Part shown: positions 11,481 through 25,000 of the stretch, in pieces | How the letters are laid out: each line of letters starts with the position of its first letter | How positions within the stretch are numbered: position 1 is the stretch's first letter | Assembly (NCBI RefSeq): GCF_964340395.1 | Contig: NC_135549.1 | Location: forward strand, 20,385,842 to 20,449,841 | From: Glandiceps talaboti | Lineage: Eukaryota; Hemichordata; Enteropneusta; Spengelidae | DNA length: 64,000 nucleotides | Reading direction: 5' to 3' | Notes under the pieces: generated by a model | Seen by the model: the letters and a program-made list of their open reading frames with translations, nothing else | Databases searched by the model: none | Told to the model about the DNA's origin: nothing | Program-made: the position numbers and the translations under genes

Positions 11481-12329
11481 CCTGGGTCGCCTATGCTTGT
11501 ATCGATGTTACGGCTGTAGCAATTAAATTAATAAGTATCTGGTATCTGAGCTACAGCAACCAGAATTTTCCCTAATTCTATCTCAGCTGATAGCATGTTG
11601 CTCAAATATTAAGTCAAAGATTGATGTAAACTTAGCAGTGCTACTTGTATAATATGGGAAGGTAGTCCCGTTGGATTATCATCCACATCTGCGGCCCAAA
11701 ATAAACCACTGTTTTCAATGCCTACGCTACACGCACGACCGGTCGTACGACCAGATTTCGGTCGTGGATGTTCGTTATCATATATGCATAGGGCTACAGT
11801 AATAAATACCCGGATGTTCGTTTGACCTCGGACACTAAATTTATTCTAGATCGTCTGTCGATCCTAAATTCAGGGGAGACAGAAAAACTCGAACAACTGA
11901 GCAAAAATTGGCAGAATCCTCCTTGATTCCTTTCTCGAATGACAACCCGCGTACCCGCTGAGCACCACCGACTGCGAGCTGCGGGCCGCCATTTTGAATA
12001 AGAAATCTCGCGCAAAGGATTGTAGGTGCAAAATTAATTCGACACGTACACAAAATTAATTCGTGACATACACAAAATAAATTCAGCACATACACAAAAT
12101 TAATTCGGGGCATACATAAATTAATTCTAGACAACATGAAATTAATTCCAGGAATGCATAAAATTAATTCAAGGAATACATAAAATTAATTCAAGACTAC
12201 ATAAAATTAAGACCGGTTTATAAAATTAATCAAAACACATTTAAGTAATTCAAGGAATACATAATATTAATTACAGCAGTAGTTTTATTATTAGTACATA
12301 ATTGTGATCAGAACGGGCCCCATATTAGC

Positions 12330-13140
12330 AGGACTACTATCACGGCAGAGTACCATCTAATTTGGGTGAAGAATCATTTAAGTTTGAGCGTATCATACAC
12401 CACTTTTTAAAATTTGATGTAGACACTGGACGTACGTACTCTTCGAAAAGACACAGCGAGAGAGGGGTTAAAAAGGAGACGAGAAACATCAGTGGAAAGC
12501 AAGCGGCTTTTTCCTACAGCCATGTACCAGCTATGTTAGCATAGATGTAACACAGGTATTTCCCACAGCCATGTACCAGCTATGTTAGCATAGATGTAAC
12601 ACAGGTATTTCCCACAGCCATGTACCAGCTATTTTAGCATAGCTGTAACATAGGTATTTCCCACAGTCATGCATCAGCTATGTGAGCAGTGCTAGTCAGA
12701 TATGAACAAAGGGGTTGCCACGTTCGATCATGGATGGGTGGGTACCCCGGCTTGTTAGCGGTATACATTTGTACGCGTTTCGCTCAAGGGACGACTTACT
12801 CCGATCCGTATGCAAACATGACTACTATCACGGCAGAGTACCATCTAATTTGGGTGAAGAATCATTTAAGTTTGAGCGTATCATACACCACTTTTTAAAA
12901 TTTGATGTAGACACTGGACGTACGTACTCTTCGAAAAGACACAGCAAGTGAGGGGTTAAAAAGGAGACACAAGAAACATCAGTGGAAAGCGGGATGGTCA
13001 ACGAAAACAATGGACATCGCGTAGTAGACGTCTACTGACTGCTCAAGCGCGAGCGCTCTATTCAACGTTGAAAGCGGCATCTTTTGATGGTCATAAATGC
13101 TTATCATTTGTGACTAAATGTCAACAATTTACTATGTTGT
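12330..13140 (+). repeat. Protein-like repeat unit present twice here and again at 49.3 kb
   Basis: The segment ACTACTATCACGGCAGAGTA through GAAACATCAGTGGAAAGC occurs at 12,335-12,500, 12,820-12,990 and 49,337-49,500. Frames in it (SNLGEESFKFERIIHHF, KFDVDTGRTYSSKRHS) look coding-derived, but each copy is interrupted. Origin unknown, probably a decayed transposon. Confidence 0.5.
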
Positions 13141-13500
13141 ACAGTGGTGGCCTATTTTAATTTGTACAACTGGTACCTTATTTCTCATTTAGTGTAAATA
13201 ATTTAGTCATGTAAAAGTAAGTTGACCTTTACAAGAAATGAAAGTACAGAGAATGTTTTATATCGTGAAACAACATTACTACATTTGTGAGTATATAACC
13301 CTTTGTAGCAATATGTCAAACAAATGAAAAATGGTACTTCATTCAGATTATCAGGATATTTTATTGCAAGTTATTTATTTATACTCGAGTGTCATGCATC
13401 ATAGACATAATAATCTATATCTCACTGTTGTGACACTTTGAAATGTTTACTGAAAATAAATAAAAAATAAAAAAAACGCTTGTTTTCAATATTTTCAGAA
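13140..13500. other. AT-rich non-coding stretch
   Basis: I see no gene, long repeat or inverted structure here beyond short A/T runs. Confidence 0.4.
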
Positions 13501-13618
13501 GACTTAGTGTTCAGAGTTGATGCAGATACATTTCCTTTATTCATATTCCTTTGATGACTTGTGTGTTGATAATCCGTCCAACACCTAATGGTGATCTCAG
13601 CCTAGCTACCCACTGCTG

Positions 13619-13723
13619 TCATAGCAACTTGACAACAGTCAACACATATTTTTTAGAAACAACATCTCCACAAACAGTGTTGCAGTTGATTGATGCCTTG
13701 AATATTAGATACAGACGTTCTGC
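13619..13723 (-). CDS. Possible minus-strand terminal exon, unrecognised
   Basis: On the minus strand a TTTTATTTTACAG acceptor precedes 34 codons (AERLYLIFKASINC...YVLTVVKLL) and TGA. AATAAA follows at 13,541-13,536, 78 bases after the stop. The opposite strand is also open (66 codons), so the choice is uncertain. No upstream exon was found; it would have to lie opposite the AASS gene. Confidence 0.25.
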   Translation of the reverse strand, partial: AERLYLIFKASINCNTVCGDVVSKKYVLTVVKLL

Positions 13724-14352
13724 CTGTAAAATAAAACAAAAATATACATGAAACATGAATGGTAATGTCATCTACTTTCCTATAATTTCAGTGGTTTTTG
13801 GAGTGGTTTCTAGTTGATGTTGGTTTGCAGCGTGATAAAGTAACCACATGAAAATGTCTTAACATTTGAAATCCTCTGACTACGAATTAAAAAGGAGATC
13901 CTGTATAGTGTCTCTGATTTGAAGTTAGGATGAATTTTGCAGCTGATGAATAACATGGCTTATGTATCAAAAATATTCTATAAGCTACATGAAAACTCCT
14001 TTCATACACCATTTCCATGACAATCAATAGTAACAATTCCTTTGAACTTTCTTTTCTGTTTATAAATATTACAAGACATTATCAAAGACAAAAAACATCA
14101 GACTTGTTAATGTCATTTTACGAACATTTTATATTTGGTGTCAGATAATTAAATCACTTCATGAATAGTGAGTTTCAAGTTCTTTTCCTTGTCAAAGCTT
14201 TGAGCCAAAGGATTGTGTAATAAATTAGAGATTGTAAAAAAAAGGTCAATTACTATCGTGTAGTTGTATGCAAATGCACTTTACAAATTCTATATTCTAG
14301 AAACCACAACAAATTTGAATCATTGGAAGGTGTGAGACAATAGTACACAACA

Positions 14353-17300
14353 ATGTGGAAGAACCATACAAAACAGTTATACAGGACAGTATTAACTGCC
14401 ACCCAAATCCATGCTGACCGATCATTTTCTCGAAAACCCCAAAGACCCCTCGTGATTGCACTACGACGTGAAGATGGGACACCGTGGGAGAGAAGAGCAG
14501 CAATCGGACCAAAGCATGTCCAGGAAATAACAAGCCACGGTATCAAAGTATTGGTGCAGCCTTCTAACAGACGAGCTTACCCTATGCAGGTATAATTTAA
14601 AAAACAACAACAACAGGATCTTGAAGGAAATACAATAAAGGCAATGTAGAGTTTGTCTAGCTGTAACAGGTTGTTTCCATTTGGATGACAATTTACTTGT
14701 AGTAAATGTTTGTGGCTATTATCAGTTTTTAACTAGTGACTTTAAATATGCACTAGTTGAGACTGGAATGTTTTTTTGAAACTGTTTTGTTAGCTATCAT
14801 GACTTTACTACTTATAATATTATTCATCCTGAACAGTATTGAATCATCTGTGGGTTAATGTATTCGTGCAGCTGTACTATTAAATATGATACAATAAAAA
14901 CTGATATTTGGGTCCACACCCAAAATTCAACACCCTAATGTGACGTAAAACACCATTTGCAAGTACCGAGAATTGGCATACAGGACACAATGTCAGACAC
15001 ATACATTCAGTGGAAAAGGAAGATTTTTGTTTGCCTGTCTTACTTGACATCATTCTTTCCCTTTCCAGGAATACGAGAATGCAGGAGCGGTAGTCCAGGA
15101 AGACATCACGGAAGCTTCTTTAATCATCGGTGTCAAACAAGTACCGATTGAAAAACTTATCCCAAATAAATCGTATGCCTTCTTTTCACATACAATCAAA
15201 GCTCAGAAAGAAAACATGCCGTTGTTAGATGCTATGCTAGAGAAGGTAAGATGATTGTGTTCTAGTGAGTTTGCTATAATAAATTGTCTAGTTTTTTGGA
15301 TGCTTTGTTTATATGCCTTTCTGTGAGTGTAGAATATTGATAAAAACCCCATCATACAATTCACTTACACTCCAAGTTTATGAGATTCCTTTAATTTCTA
15401 AGCATTTCTTGAAAGTTTTGGAAATGGTTATTATCCCAGGAAATTCATGCAGAATGACGTTTTCGACATGAAATGAAATAATTCCTGAGAATGTGATAAC
15501 ACTGGAAAAAGTACTTGTTAAATTTCACATAATATGCACTATAAATTACAGGCACTAACTTCTGTGTATTCATGTTAGTACACGTACCTTGTTGGCAATA
15601 CCCCCTTGATTAGTTTGGTATTATATGAAATGGGGGCCACTCGGGGTGGTGGGTTGCGGGTTGACAACTTTGTGAAATGATATGAGGGGCTCTTCTGGGA
15701 ATTATAAAAAAGTATCTTTTCGCAATACTTCTCATAGATCCAAAAAAATACCCCTGTCCAGTGTGCCCCCGCCCACCTTATGATTGTCTATGGGAGTTGC
15801 CTTTTCCCACGGGATGTTGCAGCATTAACAACTCTCACTGTTTGATAGCACTTAAATGACTTAAGTTTCAAATTCATGTAGTAGAGGTGCACATATTGAT
15901 TGACCATGAGGACAGAATTTCAGACACAAATATAAACCAGACATGGGAAAGTCACAAGAGGACACGTTTTGGTTTTTTTCTTTTTTTTCAGAATATCCGT
16001 TTAGTGGATTATGAAAAGATGGTAGACAGTACTGGTAAACGTTTAGTAGCTTTTGGTAAATTTGCCGGCATTGCTGGAATGATCAATATACTCCATGGAA
16101 TAGGATTAAGATTGCTGGGATTAGGTCACCATACTCCATTTATGGTAAATATATAATTTAGGTGTTATTCGGCAATATTTATATGGTAAATATATGATTA
16201 GGTGCTATTCGGCAATATTTGTCTTCATTCAGCCAAGGACAGTACTTGAGACCTAAGGGGCCTTGTCACTACAAGGACAATACTTGTGACCTAAGGGGCC
16301 TTGTCACTACAAGGACAATACTTGCCACATAAGGGATCATGTCTCTATAAGGAAATACTTGTGACCTAAGGGGCATTGTCACTACAAGTCCATAAACAAG
16401 AAATTTCAGGTCATGATTATTTTCTGGCTAAATATCGAAAAATATTGGGAAATAATGTAAAATCATACCAACACAGGTGTAATTACTGATAAATAGGGAA
16501 ATGTAACATGCCAATAAATGTTTTAGCTTATATTTTGCGCACCACAGAAGCAGTTATTCAGACACACATTACCATGACATTGAATGACATATTGTTTGTT
16601 CAAACGTGTTCAACTTGGCTTGTTCATGGTATAATAGTTTATGTAAATTCCATGCATTCAATGTTGTAATATTATTTTAGCATGATTAACGGGGGAGACA
16701 AGCTGAGTTATTATAATAATAATGTTTATTTATCAGATATATACACCACTGCACATATAATGAAGTACGTCTTGGTTTTGAGAGATACAGACAAGCACGC
16801 AGCATAAACAAAAACAAAAACAACGAACATACAATACATTTACATGGAAACGAAAACGATGCACTTGCTGCTGATTTTGACTTTGGTTTATAGCCCGTGA
16901 TTCTATTGACGCATTTCCAAAGTTCTTGTGTGTCAGTGGCAGAAATATCGTTTTCTAATTTATCGCGATATCGTCGCTTTGCGTGTTTGATTGCCTTCAC
17001 TACGTCATATTTTGCTTTCTTCATAACCGAACTATCGCCAGATCTGCACAGAGTTGAATACTAGTATCAACCGACCCGTCAAACCAGGGTTTATCATTAG
17101 GATAAGTTTTCATCAGCTTCCTCGGAATGCACAACTCCTCACAAAATTTGGTATAGGCATGATGACGTCGGTGCACTCATCAAGGTCAGCCGCAGTTTCG
17201 ATAAATATGTCAAAGTCTGTACTCGCATAACAGCCTTGAAGTTGTTGTATGACAGTTTTTGTCCATTGAGGAACAAGACGTTTTGTTGTTTTTCTGCGTT

Positions 17301-18739
17301 TAAGTTGTTGTCTGTACGACGGGAACCAAGTGATCCATGTTATGATCGGAGTTACCGAGCGGAGCACGTTTCAATGAACGATATATTTTTAAGATGTAAT
17401 GTTTACTGTGTTTTCAAAAATATTCATGGTCTATGGTCTACCTATTCAAACATTCAATTGACTGAACTCTAGTCTGTTAGTCTGTTTTTAGGACATACCT
17501 TATAAATGATCCGATGGCAATAAAATGTCAGGGAAATTTCTACATTTCAAAATGTGCAACACAGTTCTCCCCACTAAATCATGATTAGTCAGAGAAATGT
17601 GCAATATCCCTATGTTTATTATTGCCTCTATATTTCGTTTGTAAGAAATTATAGTGTTTTGGGAGTGCCGTAAGTTTATTTCATATACTTTGATTTTATA
17701 CAAACCGTAATGTATTTCATATACAGCATATAGGTTCAGCTCACAACTATCGCAATAGTGGTATGGCCAAACAAGCTGTCAGAGATGCAGGCTATGAAAT
17801 AGCACTCGGACTGATGCCAAAATCTATAGGACCTTTGACCTTTGTCTTCACTGGTGCTGGTAATGTCTCTCAGGTAAGAGTTTTGTTCTTGGCCTCATTT
17901 GACCTTTGACTTCCCCCATGCTAGTTTTCTGGTAAAGTTGGCAGTATGTATATATATGTATGTCTCTTTCTCATTGGAACACCTTAAATTTGATGGGTAA
18001 GCGGTCAGTTGGTTAAAACACGTAAGGGTATCAATTGTTTTGGCTCATCATAACACTGGCTATTTAATATATATGTTAATCTATTTTTCTTTTTTTTAAA
18101 TTAAAATTAACTTCTACATGTTTTTATCTGGAGTTAAGGTAAAATGCACCATGGGACAAATTTCGCTGAAAATCAAAATTCTTGAATTCTTTCTAAACTT
18201 TACTAAATCATGCATATAAAAAGCTTGTTCCTGTTCCTTTTGAAATAATAAATGAAATTTGGGGATTCACCATCTTGTTTTCAAGGCAATAATTAATCTT
18301 TTATTTACCCATAGAATAAACACAGTATTTGGCAGCCATATTGGATTGTAAAATGAATAAATTTTAATATTTATTCCAAAAATATGTGTGATGATCCCAG
18401 ACTTTTTTATTGATTTTACCTGAGAAGGGGTTGGCGTTTACTTAAATAAATGAACAGCAATGTTTTAAAGAGTTTATTTCTGAGGTGCATTCACCATTAT
18501 TGATAAAAAATAATCTGCAACATTAAATTTCTGTTAGATTTTGTTGAATTCAATATTTATTTCTCTCTCATCTGGGTATAAACAGGGTGCCCAGGAGATA
18601 TTCAAAGAACTTCCACACAAATTTGTACGACCAGCAGATTTGGAATATGTGGCTAAATATGGAGGTAAGAAATTGTTAGTAACTGTACATACCAAATTTA
18701 CAAGAAAGACGACGATGATGATGATGATGATGATGATGA

Positions 18740-18782
<43 letters not shown>

Positions 18783-21700
18783 GATGATGATAAATTCATA
18801 ATTACGTCAAATGAAGATGTAATTATTTGAACAAGCTGTGAGGTTTAAAATATATTTATGTTGTAGTTCATCCTTGCATAAAGTAGAACATACAGCAGAC
18901 AGGAGTGTTCATATAGTTACATAAACAATTTTCATACTGATTTTGCATCTCATAACTAGGTAAATGTATGCAATGCTAGAATTAATGTAGGACAAACTGT
19001 ACTTTGGGAAATAAAGTTTTTGTAAACGTTGGGTTCCTGAGAGTAATTTCATGTTTTACATCACTTACATTTTGTGCATTTATAGAGAAACACATTTATA
19101 ACTTTCAAATTCCAAAGAGTAAGCTGTGCAGGAACTAAAGTCAGAATGGATACAATTGTTGCTTCTTGAGCTTAGGCTCGATAAACCAAAGGCAGCTTCA
19201 TCCATGCCAACATCTTTCAGGTAATAGCTGATGAAAGCAGTTGGTGATGCCCTGAATGCAGCTTTCATGATGTCACCAGTGCTAACAGCATTAAACAATG
19301 CCCAGGATGGTGCTAACGCTCTTGTATCATGTGCAGTAATTCTGTGTAACTGACGCCTTGTACAGTCCTGGTTGTTATAGGCATAGAAAATAGTTCCTTT
19401 TATCCAGCGATAGATAGAGCTTTGATGTGCTGGATAATGGGCATTAGATTTGCATTTTAATGCTCTGTAAAGTCATAAGAACTTATCCTCAGAGTCTGGT
19501 GAAAAGGCTGTGAGCTTTGGGACAAAGATAGCTGTGCCTGTGTGGTTTAAAGACTCATTCTTAGCTAGGAACAGCAGGTGTGGTATTAAACTGACCCCAT
19601 TTGGTTTCCAGCGGATATGATTGGATTCAACAGATAAAGCATGCAACTCGCTTTGTCTACGACCTGTCACCACTGCTAGTAGAAAAAACAGTCTTCTATG
19701 TCAAGAATTTAAGAGAGCATGACTGAGTAGGCTCAAAAGGGCTGCCCCTGAGGCTGTCTAAGACCAGGGGAAGGTGCCACGGATTGCCGTTTAATAGGCC
19801 TCTGAACAAAGAAGCCATTCACAAGAGCAGAAAATGCAGGGTGACTACCTATTTTAACACCCTGTATCACTGGTAACACTGCTGAGAGTGCTGATAAATT
19901 GGAGCTAATAGTTCTGACTTAAAGAGATCTGTCCTCAAAAAGGAAAACTAAGAAATCAGCAATCTGTCCTAGACTTGGATTGCTGAGAGTAACAGATTGT
20001 TTATGACACCAACTATAAAAAAGTCCTGATTTTGTTATCATAGAATTGTCTGGTGCTTTGTCTTCTAGCCCACTTGCATATTGTGCAGCTTTTTGTTTAA
20101 GACCCTTCTCAAACAATTGCTGGATAATTTCCATGCAACCAGTTACATTACACTTGGGTCTGGATGATAAACTTTCGATTTGGGTTGAGATAGAACATCC
20201 TCCCTCTCTGGTAATCTGAGTGGTAGGTCTATTAGGAGGTCTAGTAGTTTTGGAAACCATGACCTTCTGGGCCAATTTGGTGCAATCAACTCTGAGCTTA
20301 TCTTTTCAAGTGCTCGAGGAATTAGAGGTACTGGTGGGAAGGCATACCGGTATAGGTGCTTTCATGAAATTGATAGAGCATCTACTGCTTCCACTCTTGG
20401 GTCTGGAAGCGGGGCATAGAAAACTGGTAGTTGAGTGTTTGCTACTGTAGCAAAAAGGTCTGTGAGTGGTCTGCCCAGTCTCTTGAAGACCTCCTTCACA
20501 ACTGTTCTGTTCAAAGGCCACTCTGTAGGGATCATGCGGTTTATGGATAGGGCATCTGCAATCAGATTCTTTTTCCCTGGAATATGAGCTGCTCTAGGGT
20601 TACACCCTTGTTCATGCACCAATGACTCATTTCCTACACTAGCATGCACAGTGATGGGGAATGAGTTCCCCCCTGACGATTTATGTATGATACTACCATT
20701 GCATTGTCGGATCATATCAGTACCCTTTGTTGTATTGTGTGTTTTACAAAGGCCTTCAGGGCATTCCACACTGCCATTAAACTCCAACCACTTTATGTGC
20801 TTTTGTTGATGGAAAGTGTTTTCCTGATGCAATCAAGTCTCCGTAGTGCCCCCACCCCTGGAGTGATGCGTCTGTTAACAGAGTGCTCTCTGGGGATGGA
20901 TGATATAAGGGAACTCCCTTGAAAAGTTGTCTGGTACTACCCACTACCTGAGTGTATCGATAAGTATTGGGTCCATTTTAATCAGTTTGTCTATGGGATG
21001 AACAATAGAACGCCATTGTGAGAGGAGGTATAACTGAATTGGTCTCATGTACAACTTGGCATGAGGGATCAGTTGAATGCATGATGCCATCAAACCGAGT
21101 AATTGAAGAAACTCTACTGCCGGAAATTGGTTCCTTGTCAGAAAAAGTTCTATCAATGTTTTGAGACTTTGAACTTTCCAATAGACCCTATAAAGTACTA
21201 AATGACACTTCAAACATTTCATCATGTTTGCATACAAATTAGACAAACATGTTAATTATGAATGAAACGATCATGATCCGTGCCATGTCCGTACTAGGGC
21301 GACATGATGAACATACTGTACTGTTTCAGTGTTCGGGTGTTGGGTGACTTGGTTTGGGGCGGCTGTATCTCCTTGTTTTTAAGTTTATCTTTTCAAATAT
21401 TATTGCTGAAAAAAGTGCCTTTTAGATGTTCAGAGAGATGTCAATACAATAAAGAAACAGGAAAGAACTACTCTTCAAATAGAACTCATTAATATGCTAC
21501 CATCAGTACCTGTTCATCCCAGACTTTTTATCCATTGACCATGACATCCAGTACCTCTAGCTAGCTAGCTAACTCTGCTTAGAGCAATAGGCACAGCACT
21601 CACTGTGAGGATATTGATTTTGGGTGCAAAAACAGAAATAGAACACCTCTTTGATTGAACCGTGTAGAAATGTTACCATGGATCCTTTTTTTCTTGGGGA

Positions 21701-22043
21701 GACAGTGTAGGTAATATATAAATTTGTTGAAATTTGAATATTGTAAGGTTACATGATACATAACCTTGGTCATGTCACAAGACACTACTTCAACGAAGTT
21801 TTACTTGTACAGTTGAATACAGCTACTGAAACAAATTCTACTGAAACATTGACAGGGTATTGCTACATTGATGAAGGTAAGTATATGGGGGGGGGGGGCT
21901 ATCCAATGGAAATGAATACTGAACATACTAAATATAGCAACTGATGACCCAAACAGTTGGGGTTTAAAACCTCATTTTCTTTGTTTTTGTTTTATGCTTT
22001 GTTTGCTTGCATATATATCACAAGAAACTCAGTGACCACACTA

Positions 22044-22086
<43 letters not shown>

Positions 22087-25000
22087 ATATATAATAAAAT
22101 AAACATACAAAACAAACTTAACATGTATGCATGAGAAAATAAAAACGTGTTTTTGAAAAAAAATAGTTATATATGATACAGTACATTTACTTGTACATGT
22201 ATATAGAGACGTGTGTGTACATGTATTACTTAGTACTATATTTATACTTTTGAGGGAGTATATAGAACAACCTGTGTGCATTGTTTTGACAGTGTACAGT
22301 GGGCCTGTAATATATGAATAGATATGTATGTACATGTTATTTCAATTTCATATTATCATGCAAATGTTATATTTTAATGTTTACTTTTATTCATTAATAA
22401 AGGCTTTGGGTTTTTTGGTTTCTTTTGTCCCCCAGTACATGCTTATGGATGTACAATTCAATCAATTTAAATGAAAGAAGTTCATACATCTACTTTTTTG
22501 TGAAATTAGGATTTTTCATTTTTTACTGATTTTTATATTGTTTTTAATAAACATTATTTGTTCACATCATTAAGTTATTTTGGTAGTACACACACACACA
22601 CACACACACATTTATGTTATGTTTATTGGTTTGGTATGGAATATTTCTTTATCGAGGTTGTAGCTCTGAAAAGAACCATTTGGTTTGGTTGGCCTTCACA
22701 AAATCCAGTTGAGTTGGTCTAAATTCCTTAATTCCACAGATAGCCCTAGTAGACAATTATAGTGATTGATTGTTGTCCTTTGGAAAGGCCTGTTTGATTT
22801 GGTTCCAGTGAGTAATGTGAGTCATATCCAAAAGTAATAAGCCCTGAACTTTGGTGAGATGTCTTGAGCAGTACAGATTGTGTGTACAGGTATTTTTGAC
22901 AATCCATTTGACATGTCAGTTGGTAGAAGGATCTCATGCAGGTTGTCTGCAGTCAGTATTGAGATGTCCATCATTGACCTCAGTAGTTGGATTGCTGTCT
23001 CTTTACTATTTGTTCTTCTCTTACATGCACTGCTCCTACAAGTAGATGTTGATGATGGAAGCAAAAGTGGCGATAATTGCTGCCTAGTTGTAACACTCAT
23101 AAATTTGCTGATCTGAAATAAATATAGAAAATATGCCAATCAGTATTTTTGTATGTGTACTAAAGTTTCTGTAAAATGTCAAGAATAAAAAAGAATAAAA
23201 TTTGTCACTTTCATGTAAGTTTAATTTTGCTGATATTCATAAAGGACAGGTGCAGACTGTTATCGTAGAATTGACTATCAAACACATATTCTGGTTGTTC
23301 CGACAAATCCCTCTCTTCTCGCGGCTTCGCCGCTCGGCATACATAAACAGATTAGGGACGATACTCTGGCAGCGAGACTAGTAAGTTGATTGATCTTATA
23401 GAAAAATGTTTCCTTTTGGGGAAACTCTTATTGTTGTACATGTTTGTCTCTTCCAGAGGATGATATAATTAACAAGGACTACATGATAGACACCATGCAT
23501 CCCTATGATAAGCTTAACAGGCAAAACAATAACATGAATAACATAAAACTGATGAAATCTGCATCAACCTCTATCAGAGGCATCGACAGTCGTCTTTGTA
23601 TCAGTTATCTTGTTTGTCTTTACCTAATTCTCTTTGCATGAAGCTCACTTTGTTCAAGCAAACGCATCATCGTTACTTTACTAGTTGTAGCAGAATATAT
23701 AAATATTCATGATTTGGTTTATTTGATGGTAATAAGTACTTAGGAGCAAAGGTGATTAAAACTGTATTAATTTGTAAATCAGCTATTCTTTCCTTTGTTC
23801 TAGATCATAAAACAATGTATGCCACCGTGATTGATATGGAGGATCATCTGTACAGGAAGAACGGAGGAGGATTTTGCTTCTCAGAGTTTGAAGAACATCC
23901 GGAGATTTATGCATCAAATTTCAGTTCCAGAGTGAGTTGATAAAATAGTATCCATTGGTTTTGACCAACCAGAATATATGTTTGATAGTCATTTATGAGA
24001 CCCGGTATTTAAGTGGCCATGTGGATGAGGATTGGGTATTTATTTTGGACGTTTAATTTATCAATAAATTTTATCATGGCTTCCTACTTGAAAAATCAAT
24101 ATCAAACAACAGTGACTAAGTCTGTGTTTGTAACTCAATAAATTGCAAAAAGGTAAAAAAAAAAATAATGTAAAAATTTGATATTTTATGTACAATAATA
24201 AACATTTTACATGTTTTATTTTGTTTTGCAATGTATTGAGTTACAAACAAGGACTTAATTTAGCATACATGTTTTCACATTTGATTTTTCAAGTAGGAAG
24301 CCATGATAAAATTGTTTTATAAATTAAAAATCTAAAATAAATACCCAATCCTCATCCATATGGCCACTCTAAAAGCAGAAGTGTTTGAGTTATGCCAGGA
24401 AATTTGACAGACCTCTTTCTCCATTTATGATTGAAATGGCAGTGATTGAAATAATGTGTAAATGGCTGAATTGAAATAAATTCTAGGTTACATCATTTGA
24501 AAAAAATATAGTGCTAATGGAATATTTGAACCACTGGGTAAACTCAGCTGTGTAAAATGGGGACCTGATAGGACAGGGTTTGTTGTGTGAAGGATTCGAT
24601 TATATACTTTAGGGGCAGCACAGATTTGTATTCCCTTGGGAGGTTACAATATCTAGGTTCTAGCATTGTAAGTCTGTACCATTATCTCATTTAAGGAAAG
24701 GTGACATACAGGTATGCAATATTACACAAAATGTATTAATATTGTTGTTGCTCATTGTTTTTCAGTATGCACCCTGGGCATCAGTCATGGTAAATGGTAT
24801 TTACTGGGCACCCACTCATCCAAGACTACTCATAAATGAAGACACCGCAGCACTTTTAGATCGTCACACTAGTCCAAAGACAGAGACAAGTGAAGGATGC
24901 CCAGGTTTACCTCATCGTCTTCTAGCTATATGTGATATCTCAGCCGATCCTGAAGGCTCTGTAGAGTTCATTGACTACTCTACAAGTATTGAAGCACCAT

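Larger units (their letters stand above)
9180..12310. repeat. Large nested inverted repeat (foldback-type complex)
   Basis: The left arm (9,180-9,880: an array of AATTAATTTT units, then CCTTTGCGCGAGATTTC and TCAAAATGGCGGCC) is mirrored in the right arm (11,830-12,310). A second mirrored pair lies further in (10,620-10,660 and 11,640-11,675, CCAACGGGACTACCTTCCC and its complement). Three palindromes sit inside, at 10,018-10,545, 10,835-11,102 and 11,126-11,480. No complete ORF explains it. Confidence 0.8.
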
